From assembly GCA_024663395.1 (NCBI GenBank), contig JANFAH010000027.1, forward strand, positions 434,001 to 498,000: a stretch of DNA of 64,000 nucleotides, in the 5' to 3' direction. Positions 26,031 through 35,387 of the stretch are shown in pieces; the stretch's first letter is position 1, and each line of letters opens with the position of its first letter. The notes below the pieces were generated by a model. It saw only the letters and a list, made by a program, of their open reading frames with translations, was not told where the DNA came from and did not search any database. The stretch is from Pisolithus tinctorius. Its lineage: Eukaryota > Basidiomycota > Agaricomycetes > Boletales > Pisolithaceae. A program made the translations under genes and the position numbers.

Positions 26031-26269
26031 CACTTCAGTCACCCCCCCCAGGGGACCTATTAGGTTCATATATTCTTATAGATGTATCCACCTAATAGGT
26101 GTTGTCCACCTGGGTATTCCCAGCAACTGCTGGAGATTCGGCAGGCCCTGGAGATTCTCCAGAGCAAGGGGTCAGACATGGACTTTCCCCTGGATTATTA
26201 TATCTATAACAGAGTGCCTGGGGTCCAAACGGGGCTTTCCCCAGTGGATTAATAGACCTATTTCCTAGG

Positions 26270-26630
26270 CAACCTGGGGGATTCCCCAGGCTAAATGGAC
26301 CTGTTCCCTTGGCATGCTGGGGGATTCCCCAGGCTAAATGGACCTCTTCCCAGGGCATGCTGGGGGATTCCCCAGGCTAAATGGACCTGTTCCCAGTGCA
26401 TGCTGGGGGATTCCCCAGGCTAAATGGACCTCTTCCCCGGGCATGCTGGGGGATTCCCCAGGCTAAATGGACCTGTTCCCAGTGCATGCTGGGGGATTCT
26501 CCAGGCTAAATGGACCTGTTCCCAGTGCATGCTGGGAGATTCCCCAGGCTGAATGGACCTGTTTCCTGGGCATCCTGGGGATTTCTCCAGTGCAAAATGG
26601 ACCTGTTTCATGGGCATCCTGGGGAATCTC
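26270..26630. repeat. Subterminal 43-bp tandem repeats, left arm of B
   Basis: About eight units with the core CCAGGCTAAATGGACCT followed by TTCCCAGTGCATGCTGGGGGATTCC. The unit matches the 43-bp repeats of element A with A-to-G at one core base. The reversed counterpart is at 29545-30060. Confidence 0.85.
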
Positions 26631-27930
26631 CCACCCACTCTGGGGATTCTCCAAGGAATGCTGGGGATTCTGCAGGCCATGCTGTGGATTCTCCAACTCA
26701 CTCTGGGGATTCTCCAGGCAATGCTGGGGATTCTCCAGGTCATGCAGGGGATTCTCCAACTCATTCTGGGGATTCTCCAGGCAATGCTGGGGATTCTCCA
26801 ACCACCCTGGGGATTCTCCAGGCCATGCTGGAGTTTCTCCCACCCACCCTGGGGATTCTCCAGGCCATGCTGGGGATTCCCCAACTCACTCTGGGGATTC
26901 TCCAACCCACCCTGGGGATTCTCCAGGCCATGCTGGGGATTCCCCAACTCACTCTGGGGATTCTCCAGGCAATGCTGGGGATTCTCCAACCCTCCCTGGG
27001 GAATCTCCAGGCAATGCTGGACATTCTCCCACCCACTCTGGGGATTCTCCAAGGCATGCTGGGGAATCTCCAGGCAATGTTGGGGATTCTCCAACCCACT
27101 CTGGGGATTCTCCAAGGCATGCTGGGGATTCTCCAGGCAATGTTTGGGATTCTCCAACCCTCCCTGGGGAATCTCCAGGCAATGTTGGAGATTCTCCAAC
27201 CCACTCTGGGGATTCTCCAAGGAATGCTGGGGATTCTCCAGGCAATGTTGGGGATTCTCCAATGCACCCTGGGGATTCTCCAATGCACCCTGGGGATTCT
27301 CCAACCCACTCTGGGGATTCTCCAGGCCATGCTGGGGATTCTCCCACCCACTCTGGGGATTCTCCAACCCACTCTGGGGATTCTCCAAGGAATGCTGGGG
27401 ATTCTCCAGGCAATGTTGGGGAATCTCCAACCCACCCTGGGGATTCTCCAGGCCACACTGGGGATTCTCCAACCCACTCTGGGGATTCTCCAGGCCATGC
27501 TGGGGATTCTCCAACTCACTCTGGGGAATCTCCAGACAATGCTGGAGATTCTCCCACCCACTCTGGGGATTCTCCAAGGAATGCTGGGGATTCTCCAGGC
27601 CATGCTGGAGATTCTCCAACCCACTCTGGGGATTCTCCAAGGACTGCTGGGGATTCTCCAGCCAATGTTGGGGAATCTCCAACCCACTCCAGGGATTCCC
27701 CCACCCACTCTGGGGATTCTCCCAGCAATGTTGGGGAATCTCCAACCCACTCTGGGGATTCTCCAGGCCATGCTGGGGATTCTCCAGGCAATGTCATGGA
27801 ATCTCCAACCCTCTCTGCACATTCTCCAGGCAATGCTGGGAATTCCCCAATCCACTATGGGCATTCTCCAAGCAATGCTGGTGATTCTCCAGTCAATGCT
27901 GGGGATTTCCCACCCATTCTGTTATGTCCT
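26630..27930. repeat. Palindromic 21-bp minisatellite of element B
   Basis: About 60 units by length of GGGGATTCTCC followed by tails such as AACCCACTCT, AGGCAATGCT and AGGCCATGCT. The core is the same as in the A minisatellite but the tails differ. Frames over 440 codons run through it on both strands and are artefacts of the 21-bp period. The right arm holds only a short reversed piece (29394-29540), so the array is strongly asymmetric. Confidence 0.88.
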
Positions 27931-28094
27931 GGGGATAGACACTGATGTATCTTTGTGTTACTTGTACCACTGGTCAGATGCTGTAACTCCCTCTTTCTTC
28001 TAGATTGTTTGAGCTTGTGCTAACTTCCATTTCATCCCAAATGTGCAATATGGTGCCACCCTGGAGGATATTGCATGCATCACTTCTTTGCATG

Positions 28095-28830
28095 TCAGTG
28101 GGCTGCAGAAAGTTTGTGAAGAGGGGTGGGAGTGGGGGTGGTGTGCACAGTGTCAGGACCACTAGAGTTCTCTGAGCCTGCTGCCACTGGTTGTGGCTGC
28201 ACCAAGAGGATGGGGTCAATATTTTCATCTAACACTGGCTGCATCCAAGTGACTCTGTGTCCACTATGGCTAACACCTGTGGTCAATGCAAGGGGGTTGA
28301 TATTTGCATGAGTGGCCCAAATTCAGTGACAGTTGGGAAAGCATTTCCACTGCTTTATATTACTCTCCAAAAAGTTCTATATATTCTTCTGTGAAAAAAA
28401 AAAATCAACAAATAATCACTCACCAAAAACATTGCAGGCTAACTCAGGGGTATTCTCATCAGGGCCCTTGGCAGGGATGTAGAGGTCCATGGAGACATCA
28501 GGGTTCTCCTCAGTGTCAGGATCTTCCCCATCTTTGACTTCACCACCAGTCTGCTTGAGCTTGGCAGCAAGCTTGACATAGCAGTCCGTCAACCTAGTGG
28601 AAATCAAGTCAGCAAGACACAGCCATTTGTGAAAATACTCACCACTCAATCTTCTTGATATGATCACCAGCAGTATGCCAGAAGACATTGGCAACCTCTG
28701 GTATAAGAGCCTGTGCAATGGCCTGGTAGACAGCAACCTTGTAGTCCCCAGTTTTTCTCTGCAGGTCAAGTTAGCTAGCCTCCCTCATATAAACAATGCA
28801 ATTACATCATTGGAATTTTCCTTGATACCA
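28095..28830 (-). pseudogene. Captured fungal gene fragment with introns, inside element B
   Basis: On the reverse strand I read an exon with KVAVYQAIAQALIPEVANVF and WHTAGDHIKKIEW (about 28643-28770). A GTGAGT...CTAG intron (about 28594-28642) follows. The next exon has RLTDCYVKLAAKLKQTGGE, DGEDPDTEENPDVSMDLYIP and DENTPELACNVFG (about 28427-28593), ending at another GTGAGTGATT donor. Further on are NPLALTTGVSHSGHRV and TWMQPVLDEN (about 28200-28300). From memory this resembles a hypothetical protein common in Agaricomycetes, with no known function. No complete gene is present. It appears to be host sequence carried by the element with introns intact, so it was taken up as DNA. Confidence 0.5.
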
Positions 28831-28834
28831 AAGA

Positions 28835-29394
28835 GAACCTTTAGATTGGCTGGCTTCTCAATTTCAGAAACAAGTTGCCAAATTGTCTCTGTACTCCAAG
28901 ATACAGTTGGAATTTGAGGGCCATCAGCTGTCTTTTGTCAAGGCATTTATAAAGAAGAACCAGCAAGGAGTGACTAGATTAGATATGTGGAATTAAATGA
29001 GTGGTTTTCATGCTCTAGAATAGTAGTACTATTGCTCTCTAACACAAAAAAAAAGATTTCACAGCATGACTTCCTAATTAGGAAGATGGGTGAAGGCATA
29101 GGCAGCAGTGACATAGGCACCAACTTTGAGAAAACCTGTTTTTTCTGCAGCACCATGCCTGGAGACTCCAGGCTGGCCATTGATTTCTCCTAGCATAGTG
29201 CTGATCACAAGTGTTTTGTGTTTTTCTCACGCAATTTTCCACTTTCTGATAAGATAGGCATACTGCCATGATTGCACAATCAGGGGCTACAACTTTCATT
29301 ATGATGACATCACTCCATTATCACTCCCTGTAGTATGCTGCAGAAAAAACAGGTTTTCTCAAAGTTGGTGCCTATGTCACTGCTGCCTATGCCG
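28835..29394. other. Central non-coding part of element B
   Basis: AT-richer sequence without a recognisable gene. It carries the perfect 58-bp inverted repeat described separately. Confidence 0.45.
29095..29393. repeat. Perfect 58-bp inverted repeat with 183-bp spacer
   Basis: 29095-29152 and 29336-29393 are exact reverse complements over 58 bases (left arm begins GGCATAGGCAGCAGTGACAT and ends TTTTTTCTGCAGCA). The 183-bp spacer has no gene. The right arm abuts the start of the reversed minisatellite of B at 29394. Confidence 0.9.
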
Positions 29395-30289
29395 AATCCC
29401 CTGCATGACCTGGAGAATCCCCAGCATTGCCTGGAGAATCCCCAGAGTGAGTTGGAGAATCCACAGCATGGCCTGCAGAATCCCCAGCATTCCTTGGAGA
29501 ATCCCCAGAGTGGGTGGGAGATTCCCCAGGATGCCCATGAAACAGGTCCATTTTGCACTGGAGAAATCCCCAGGATGCCCAGGAAACAGGTCCATTTAGC
29601 CTGGGGAATCCTCCAGCATGCACTGGGAACAGGTCCATTTAGCCTGGAGAATCCCCCAGCATGCACTGGGAACAGGTCCATTTAGCCTGGGGAAACCCCC
29701 AGGATGCCCTGGGACCAGGTCCATTTAGGCTGGAGAATCCCCCAGGATGCACTGGGGACAGGTCCATTTAGCCTGGGGAATCCCCCAGCATGCACTGGGA
29801 ACAGGTCCATTTAGCCTGGGGAATCCCCCAGGATGCTGTAGGAACAGGTCTATTTAGGCTGGAGAATCCCCCAGGATGCACTGGGAACAGGTCCATTTAG
29901 CCTGGGGAATCCCCCAGCATGCCCGGGGAAGAGGTCCATTTAGCCTGGGGAATCCCCCAGCATGCACTGGGAACAGGTCCATTTAGCCTGGGGAATCCCC
30001 CAGCATGCCAAGGGAACAGGTCCATTTAGCCTGGGGAATCCCCCAGGTTGTCCAGGAAATAGGTCTATTAATCCACTGGGGAAAGCCCCGTTTGGACCCC
30101 AGGCACTCTGTTATAGATATAATAATCCAGGGGAAAGTCCATGTCTGACCCCTTGCTCTGGAGAATCTCCAGGGCCTGCCGAATCTCCAGCAGTTGCTGG
30201 GAATACCCAGGTGGACAACACCTATTAGGTGGATACATCTATAAGAATATATGAACCTAATAGGTCCCCTGGGGGGGGTGACTGAAGTG
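29394..30289. repeat. Right arm of element B
   Basis: Reversed copy of 26031-26770: a short minisatellite piece, the 43-bp repeats with GGTCCATTTAGCCTGG, then the terminal domain ending GTGACTGAAGTG. The outer 250 bases match the left arm almost exactly. Confidence 0.85.
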
Positions 30290-30296
30290 AATCCCC
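30290..30296. repeat. Target-site duplication of element B, right copy (AATCCCC)
   Basis: Matches 26024-26030. The A minisatellite continues directly after it with ATCCTTGACATGG. Confidence 0.75.
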
Positions 30297-30610
30297 ATCC
30301 TTGACATGGGGAATCTCCAACATGACTTGGAGAATCCCCAGTGGGCCATGGAGAATCCCCAACATGGCATGGAGAACCCCCATCCTTGACATGGAGAATC
30401 TCCAACATGACATGGAGAATCCCCAGTGGGACATGGAGAATCTCCACAGGTCATGGAGAATCCCCACACTTGACATGGAGAATCTCCACAGGTCATGGAG
30501 AATCCCCACACTTGACATGGAGAACCCCCACAGGCCATGGGTAATCTCCAACATGACATGGAGAATCCCCACACTTGACAAGGAGAATCCCCAACATGAC
30601 ATAGACTCAA
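30290..30610. repeat. Palindromic 21-bp minisatellite, right arm of A, part 2
   Basis: Continuation of the array at 24330-26030 after element B. It then passes at about 30610 into the block mirrored from 4990-5620. Confidence 0.85.
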
Positions 30611-31882
30611 TCCCCAGCAGGACATGGAGTATGCACTTAGAGGATCACCTTCTCTGTCCTTTACACCCAACTGCTGATATACCTTGTGGTGTTGTTAGTG
30701 TTTGGGCCACTCAACAGTTCATTTGTTCATAGAACAATACTCTCTGCTTCATGTTCCTTGTCTCCATCATCTCACACCTGTGTGATTTTCCTGGTGACAA
30801 AGAGGTGATGGTAGTGTCCCAACTTCTGAAAATCACAGGGTTTTTTCAATGGTATATTTGTTGACTTCATCATGGGAGCTTGTTGGTGTCCAAACTGTCC
30901 TCCATCATCTTGTTGGAGCAGCATGAAGGGCAGGGTGAGCTAAAGCACAGGGTAGGTTAGTTTGAGTGCATAAGGATGAGTGGAGTGTTTGGTCAGGGGG
31001 ATGTTTCCTGAGAGTGAACACCCAGATGATTCTGTTGTCATATGCAGAAGGTGTCATTCTACCTCCCCTTTCCTCTATCATCTGCCCTGCCCCTTTCTCC
31101 CCCTGTACCACTCACCTGCTTTCTGTTCTCCTCCATCCCCCCTGCCTTTCAAGGAATCCTCCTGATCACCTAGGATTCCAATGCAAGTGCCATAATTGAT
31201 GGTCTCAAGTTGTGTCACTCTGTAAGAATGGCTTCCAACTTTCCATGGCCTGGGAAAATGGGTGTATTTAGCCTGGGGAAAGCCAAGGATCCACCTGGAA
31301 AGCAGGTCTATTTAGCCTGTGGAAAGCCCAGGTTCACCCTGGCAAGTGGGTCTATTTAGCCTGGGGAACTCCCAGGATCAACCTGGAAAGCAGGTCTATT
31401 TACCCTGGGGAAAGCCCAGGTTCACCCTGGCAAGTGGGTCTATTTAGCCTGGGGAAATCCCAGGTTCAACCTGGAAAGCAGGTCTATTTAGCCTGGGGAA
31501 AGCCCAGGTTCACCCTGGCAAGTGGGTCTATTTAGCCTGGGGAAATCCCAGGTTCAACCTGGAAAGCAGGTCTATTTAGCCTGGGGAAAGCCCAGGATCA
31601 ACCTGGAAAGGGGGTCTATTTAGCCTGGAGAAAGTCCAATTTGGACCCCAGCTACCCTTTCATTTGATGTATAATATATATATATTATGGAGAAAACATT
31701 TTCTCCATCCCTATTAAATTGCTGCTCTGGAGAATCTCCAGCTAGGCAATGGAGAATCTCCAGGAATGGTGGTGGAGAATCCCCAAAAGTTGGGAATTCC
31801 CACCAAAATGACACCTATTAGGTTAATACTTATATCAAAATCTCCAGACCTAATAGGTCTCTGAGGGGGGTTGACTGAAGTG
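30610..31882. repeat. Right terminal arm of element A
   Basis: Reverse-complement copy of 4270-5620: the unique block (30610-31260), 43-bp repeats with GGTCTATTTAGCCTGGGG (31260-31625) and the terminal domain with the ACCTATTAGGT pair, ending TTGACTGAAGTG. Identity with the left arm is very high by eye, which points to a fairly recent insertion. Confidence 0.88.
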
Positions 31883-31889
31883 CAGACTC
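31883..31889. repeat. Target-site duplication of element A, right copy (CAGACTC)
   Basis: Matches 4263-4269 exactly. Its neighbour on the right continues into non-element DNA that leads to an LTR at 31975. Confidence 0.85.
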
Positions 31890-31960
31890 ACCCTTAGTCA
31901 TGTGACCTCACTGTAACCCTCTGAGCATATTTCCCTATGGAACCTCAAGGGTTCAGTTCC

Positions 31961-32898
31961 TAAGAGGGGGATACTGTCATGTCCATGACTCTTGGACTCA
32001 ATCCCAGTCCAGTCTGGACCCCTAGCCCCTATCTCCGGTCAAGTCCAGTCCTAGTCCAGCCTAGAAGACCCAACTCCAGCCCTAGATAACCCAACTCCAG
32101 CCTGAATAATTCAAGTCCAGTGTTTTACCCCTATCTCCAGTCCATTCCAGCCTCCCAGCCTTGCACTGCTCCACCCTGGTCCTCCCAGGTCTATGTCCAG
32201 GTCACCCAGACATAACTCCAGTCTGTTTTCCTTTGTTTGTACTATATTTAGGCTGGTCTTTTTGTCTGACTCTGCTTACTGTACAAATCCTGTGTCCAAC
32301 CCCAGTTATGCCAGTCACCTGGACTTTGACTATTAGCCTCAGCACAGCCCCTATGGCTGTCCACACTCTTGCTAATCATCTTGCTAATAGCTTATTCACA
32401 AGTCTGGCTTCATGTTCATTATCCTGGACTGGCCTATGACATGTATTTAACTCCTGTACATACTTCATAGCACTCCAGTCAGAACATCAACTTAGTCTTA
32501 CCCTCAACTAAGTATTACCCTCAACTCTGTACTACACCCTGAGTCTACTCTATAGCTAAGGCTGAGCCTTAAGCTATCCCTGGCCCCTGTCCTGGACCTC
32601 TCCCTGGCTTGCATAAGGGTACAGCACATAAGCTGAGACCAAGGAAGGTAGATCCAACCCCAGACCAGCTTCCCCCTGTGCACACCCCAAGACTGGTCAG
32701 TTTCCCACACTACCAGCCTTGTTCCTGCACTCCCAGCCTTAAGTGCAGTCCTCTGGACTTAGCCCCTGACCTCTGGCCTCAACTCCAGTCCAACTGGACT
32801 TGGCCCCTGTCTCCTGGCCTTGACTTTGGTCACCTGGACTTAGCCCCTGTCACCTGGTCTTGAAGCCTGGTCACCTGAGAGTAAACCCATACTTGACA
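31961..32898 (+). mobile_element. LTR preceded by a polypurine tract, probable 3' LTR remnant
   Basis: TAAGAGGGGGATAC (31961-31974) is a typical polypurine tract directly before TGTCATGTCC (31975). The unit can be followed to ACTTGACA at 32898, giving a 924-bp LTR-like block rich in CCAGTC words, with TGTATTTAA near 32452 as a possible promoter. No 5-bp direct repeat flanks it (GATAC versus GCCTG). It therefore fits the 3' LTR of an element whose internal part lay to the left and has been disrupted, among other things by element A. Confidence 0.55.
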
Positions 32899-32929
32899 GC
32901 CTGCAACTAATGGTAATGACAATTAGTAG

Positions 32930-34620
32930 CTACTTTGCCTGTCTACCTCTACTGCAATGTCCACTAGACTTATTTTGTGCTGTAGTACCAGTACTGGATT
33001 CCACATTATTGCTATTGGTGGTAGCTGAGTTGGTGGTATTGCCCATGCCAGGAGTGGGTGTGAATGTCACATTGATGTGAACATTCACATCAGTGATTGA
33101 GACTGAATCCAGAGTGGACAGATCAGAGCTATTTTCATGAATGTTGGAATCAGTGGCAGCTACCTCATCTGTATCATTGTCTGACAATGCAGTGGCATCC
33201 ATTGCTGCCATGGCAGCATTGATCTCTGCAGACAGGTCCTCCATTGCACTGGTCTTGGACTTGGTAGCCCCATTGGGATTCCCAAACACAAAGTGGTTCA
33301 TCTCTGTGGCAATGTTCTGGATGTGATGACCTGTCCACTTGGTGATAAGCACTTGTTTGTACACACAGAACACTTGATAGTAGTTGATTTTTGAGATTTG
33401 TCCACAGCCATTCCCTGGGAACTCTTTGTCAGGTGAACATAGAAACATACACTATAATGATGGGGATTGAATCAGTGACATACAGTGCTGTATCAATGCA
33501 AGCAATTCACTTACCACCATGGCTGCCCATGCAATAGACCCTGGTGTCACTGCAGTGACCTTCCATTTCTGCCTGTTTGTCCTTGGCCCACCACAACAAA
33601 CAAAGCCTTCTGTGAGGGACATCTTGCCCCACAGCACTCCCTTCAAAATCTTTTCCTTGTCAGTGCAAACTTAGAGTGGTAGTAGTTTCAAACACACCAG
33701 AGCAAGCAGCTTCCAGTTCATGAATGGTTTGTGCACATCAACTTTCATGTCCTTGAACAGAAAAGGGAACCAGATGGTGAAGCATTGGTTAGGAGTGCCC
33801 ACATCATTAACACCAAGCATCTTGACAATTTCAGGAACTTCAAGATGAGATGCAACTGGCAGGAAGTGATTCTTTGGTAGCCCAAAGATTTCATGGGCAT
33901 TGTCACATAGTTTGTAGAGAATGTCAGAATGACCATTTTGCATTGCCTGCATGAACTAGGATCTTGTCAGTACAGAAGAACCAAGCAACAAGCATGAACA
34001 TATGACATTGAGAAAGAAGTGTGTATGTCTCAATCTATGTAGATGTTCTGGGAGAATCGAGTCAAGCTCTGTGACAAGACTGTGTTCCTCCACTGCAGCA
34101 CTGGCATAATGCTCAGCTGTTGCAAATACAGGAGCAGGGGACATAGACAACTCAGACATTGCATTAGTTAGTGGTGTTTGTGGCAAGAACATCTCCATCA
34201 TGACTGCATACTTCTTCCCAAGCATCTTGATCTCACTATCATATGTGATAACATTGGCAGGAATGCCTTTCATAGACCAGTGTGTTTTGTTTGCCTCAAG
34301 AATGGTATTCTTCTCCAGTAGCTCTCAATTGCAGGATTTCTCTACATCATGTTGCAGTTGGATGGCCTTCAACACCTGTGAAGCAGTCAGTAAGAGCAAG
34401 AATTTGCATAGGCATGGGTATGAGCCTCTGCAAGACCACCACTGCTGTCTCTTGACCCAGCTGATGCACTTGTGGGCCATTGGCTACCTTCACCAGCATT
34501 GCCTGCATCTAAGTCAGTGAGTGCAGAAAGAGAGTGCCCACTGAGATTCATAATGGATGTGGTCAGAACATGTAGACAGAGCATAAGGTGACTGGGCAGT
34601 GGGGTTGTCAATCAGTTTCT
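32930..34620 (-). CDS. DUF6698-like fungal protein of unknown function
   Basis: Reverse-strand multi-exon gene. Pieces in order: an acidic/Ser-rich start (about 34390-34610); KGIPANVITYDSEIKML (33956-34273); AHEIFGLPKNHFLPVASHLE and PEIVKMLGVNDVG (33671-33952); then, after a likely GTGTGT...CAAG intron that removes a stop, EKILKGVLWGKMSLTEGFVC and VTAVTPGSIAWAAMV (33537-33660). A GTAAGT intron follows, then YYQVFCVYKQVL, IATEMNHFVFGNP and a Ser/Thr-rich tail to the stop at 32930. The LKGVLWGKMSL, TPGSIAWAA and MNHFVFG positions match what I recall of DUF6698 proteins of Agaricomycetes, often found among transposons. The role is unknown. The start is uncertain. Confidence 0.5.
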
Positions 34621-35135
34621 TGATGACCTTTTGAATGTGGGAGTGGTGCATATGCTACTGACCCTGACCAAAAAAATAGTGCACCATGATGCAGCCATGA
34701 TGCCTCTTACTGAAGGGCTGGTGCATAATATCAGGTCAGACAAACCTCATGGCAAGGGAAAGTCACTGTAGAGCCATGGCTATGCCATCCTTACTGGGGA
34801 AAGGCATATTGAATTCAGCAGAGGATTGCAGGGGCTAGGAACAGATGGAACATAAAATAGTAGGCTGCTGCAGAATTGGGGCACAGGGAAGTGGCACAAT
34901 GGAGGCCACTAGTGAGTGCAGGTTGGTGATGCAAAGATGGTACATCTGGAGTCAATGAGGTACTGCTTAAACTGGTTAGAACCCAGGGTTAGCATGACAA
35001 CCTAGATAACTTAGCTTGCCAGTCATGGATCAATCTGATTTCCTGGTTGAACACCTTCTTGGGATTGTACCCATGGAACAATTCAGGGAATCTACATTTT
35101 GAGTTCAACAATAGATCACAGGGAAAGGAGAGATA
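34620..35135. other. Gene-poor stretch left of the solo LTR
   Basis: On the reverse strand, coding-like text such as ELFHGYNPKKVFNQEIRLIH (about 35000-35110) runs up to the solo LTR. It may be the continuation of the fragment at 38885-39401 that the LTR interrupts. Nothing else is recognisable. Confidence 0.35.
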
Positions 35136-35387
35136 CACACTGTCACAACCATGCCCAGACTACTCTAGACTGGCTCTACCCTGGTCTTGTCCAACCCTTG
35201 CCCTGGTCCCAGCCTTAACCCTTCAACCCAGAAATGTGTTAGCTCATGAGGCACTGCAAGGCAGTGCCCAATTGAGTTGTCCACTCAGTTAGTACTGGGC
35301 CAGTGTAACACCTGGCGCAGCCACCAGTCCTGCCCTGGTTTCATAGTTTTGCTTGATAATATTCTTTGTAACATTACTTACCAATCA

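Larger units (their letters stand above)
26031..30289. mobile_element. Element B: 4.26-kb non-autonomous relative of A, nested in A
   Basis: The terminal inverted repeats begin CACTTCAGTCACCCCCCCC at 26031 and end in the complement at 30289. The flanking direct repeats are 7 bp, AATCCCC, at 26024-26030 and 30290-30296. Taking out B and one repeat restores an ordinary minisatellite unit of the A arm. The ends share with A the terminal CACTTCAG, the ACCTATTAGGT/ACCTAATAGGT pair 35 bp apart (26055-26065, 26090-26100) and the palindrome CTGGAGATTCTCCAG (26148-26162). No transposase is present, so it would depend on a KDZ transposase supplied elsewhere. Confidence 0.9.
4270..31882. mobile_element. 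Element A: 27.6-kb KDZ-type DNA transposon
   Basis: The ends are inverted copies beginning CACTTCAGTCAACCCCCC, at 4270 and complementary at 31882. They are flanked by a perfect 7-bp direct repeat CAGACTC at 4263-4269 and 31883-31889. The outermost 230 bases of both ends match almost perfectly when one is reversed. Inside are long mirrored arms, a KDZ transposase gene, two further genes, a solo LTR (17667-18380) and a nested relative (element B, 26031-30289). Without these later insertions the element would be about 22.6 kb. The KDZ transposase assigns it to the Kyakuja-Dileera-Zisupton superfamily. The 7-bp target duplication is read directly from the sequence. Confidence 0.88.

Noticed and set aside
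31975..32898. Solo LTR
   Set aside because: The 5-bp flanks GATAC and GCCTG differ and a polypurine tract precedes it, so it fits the 3' LTR of a disrupted element better.
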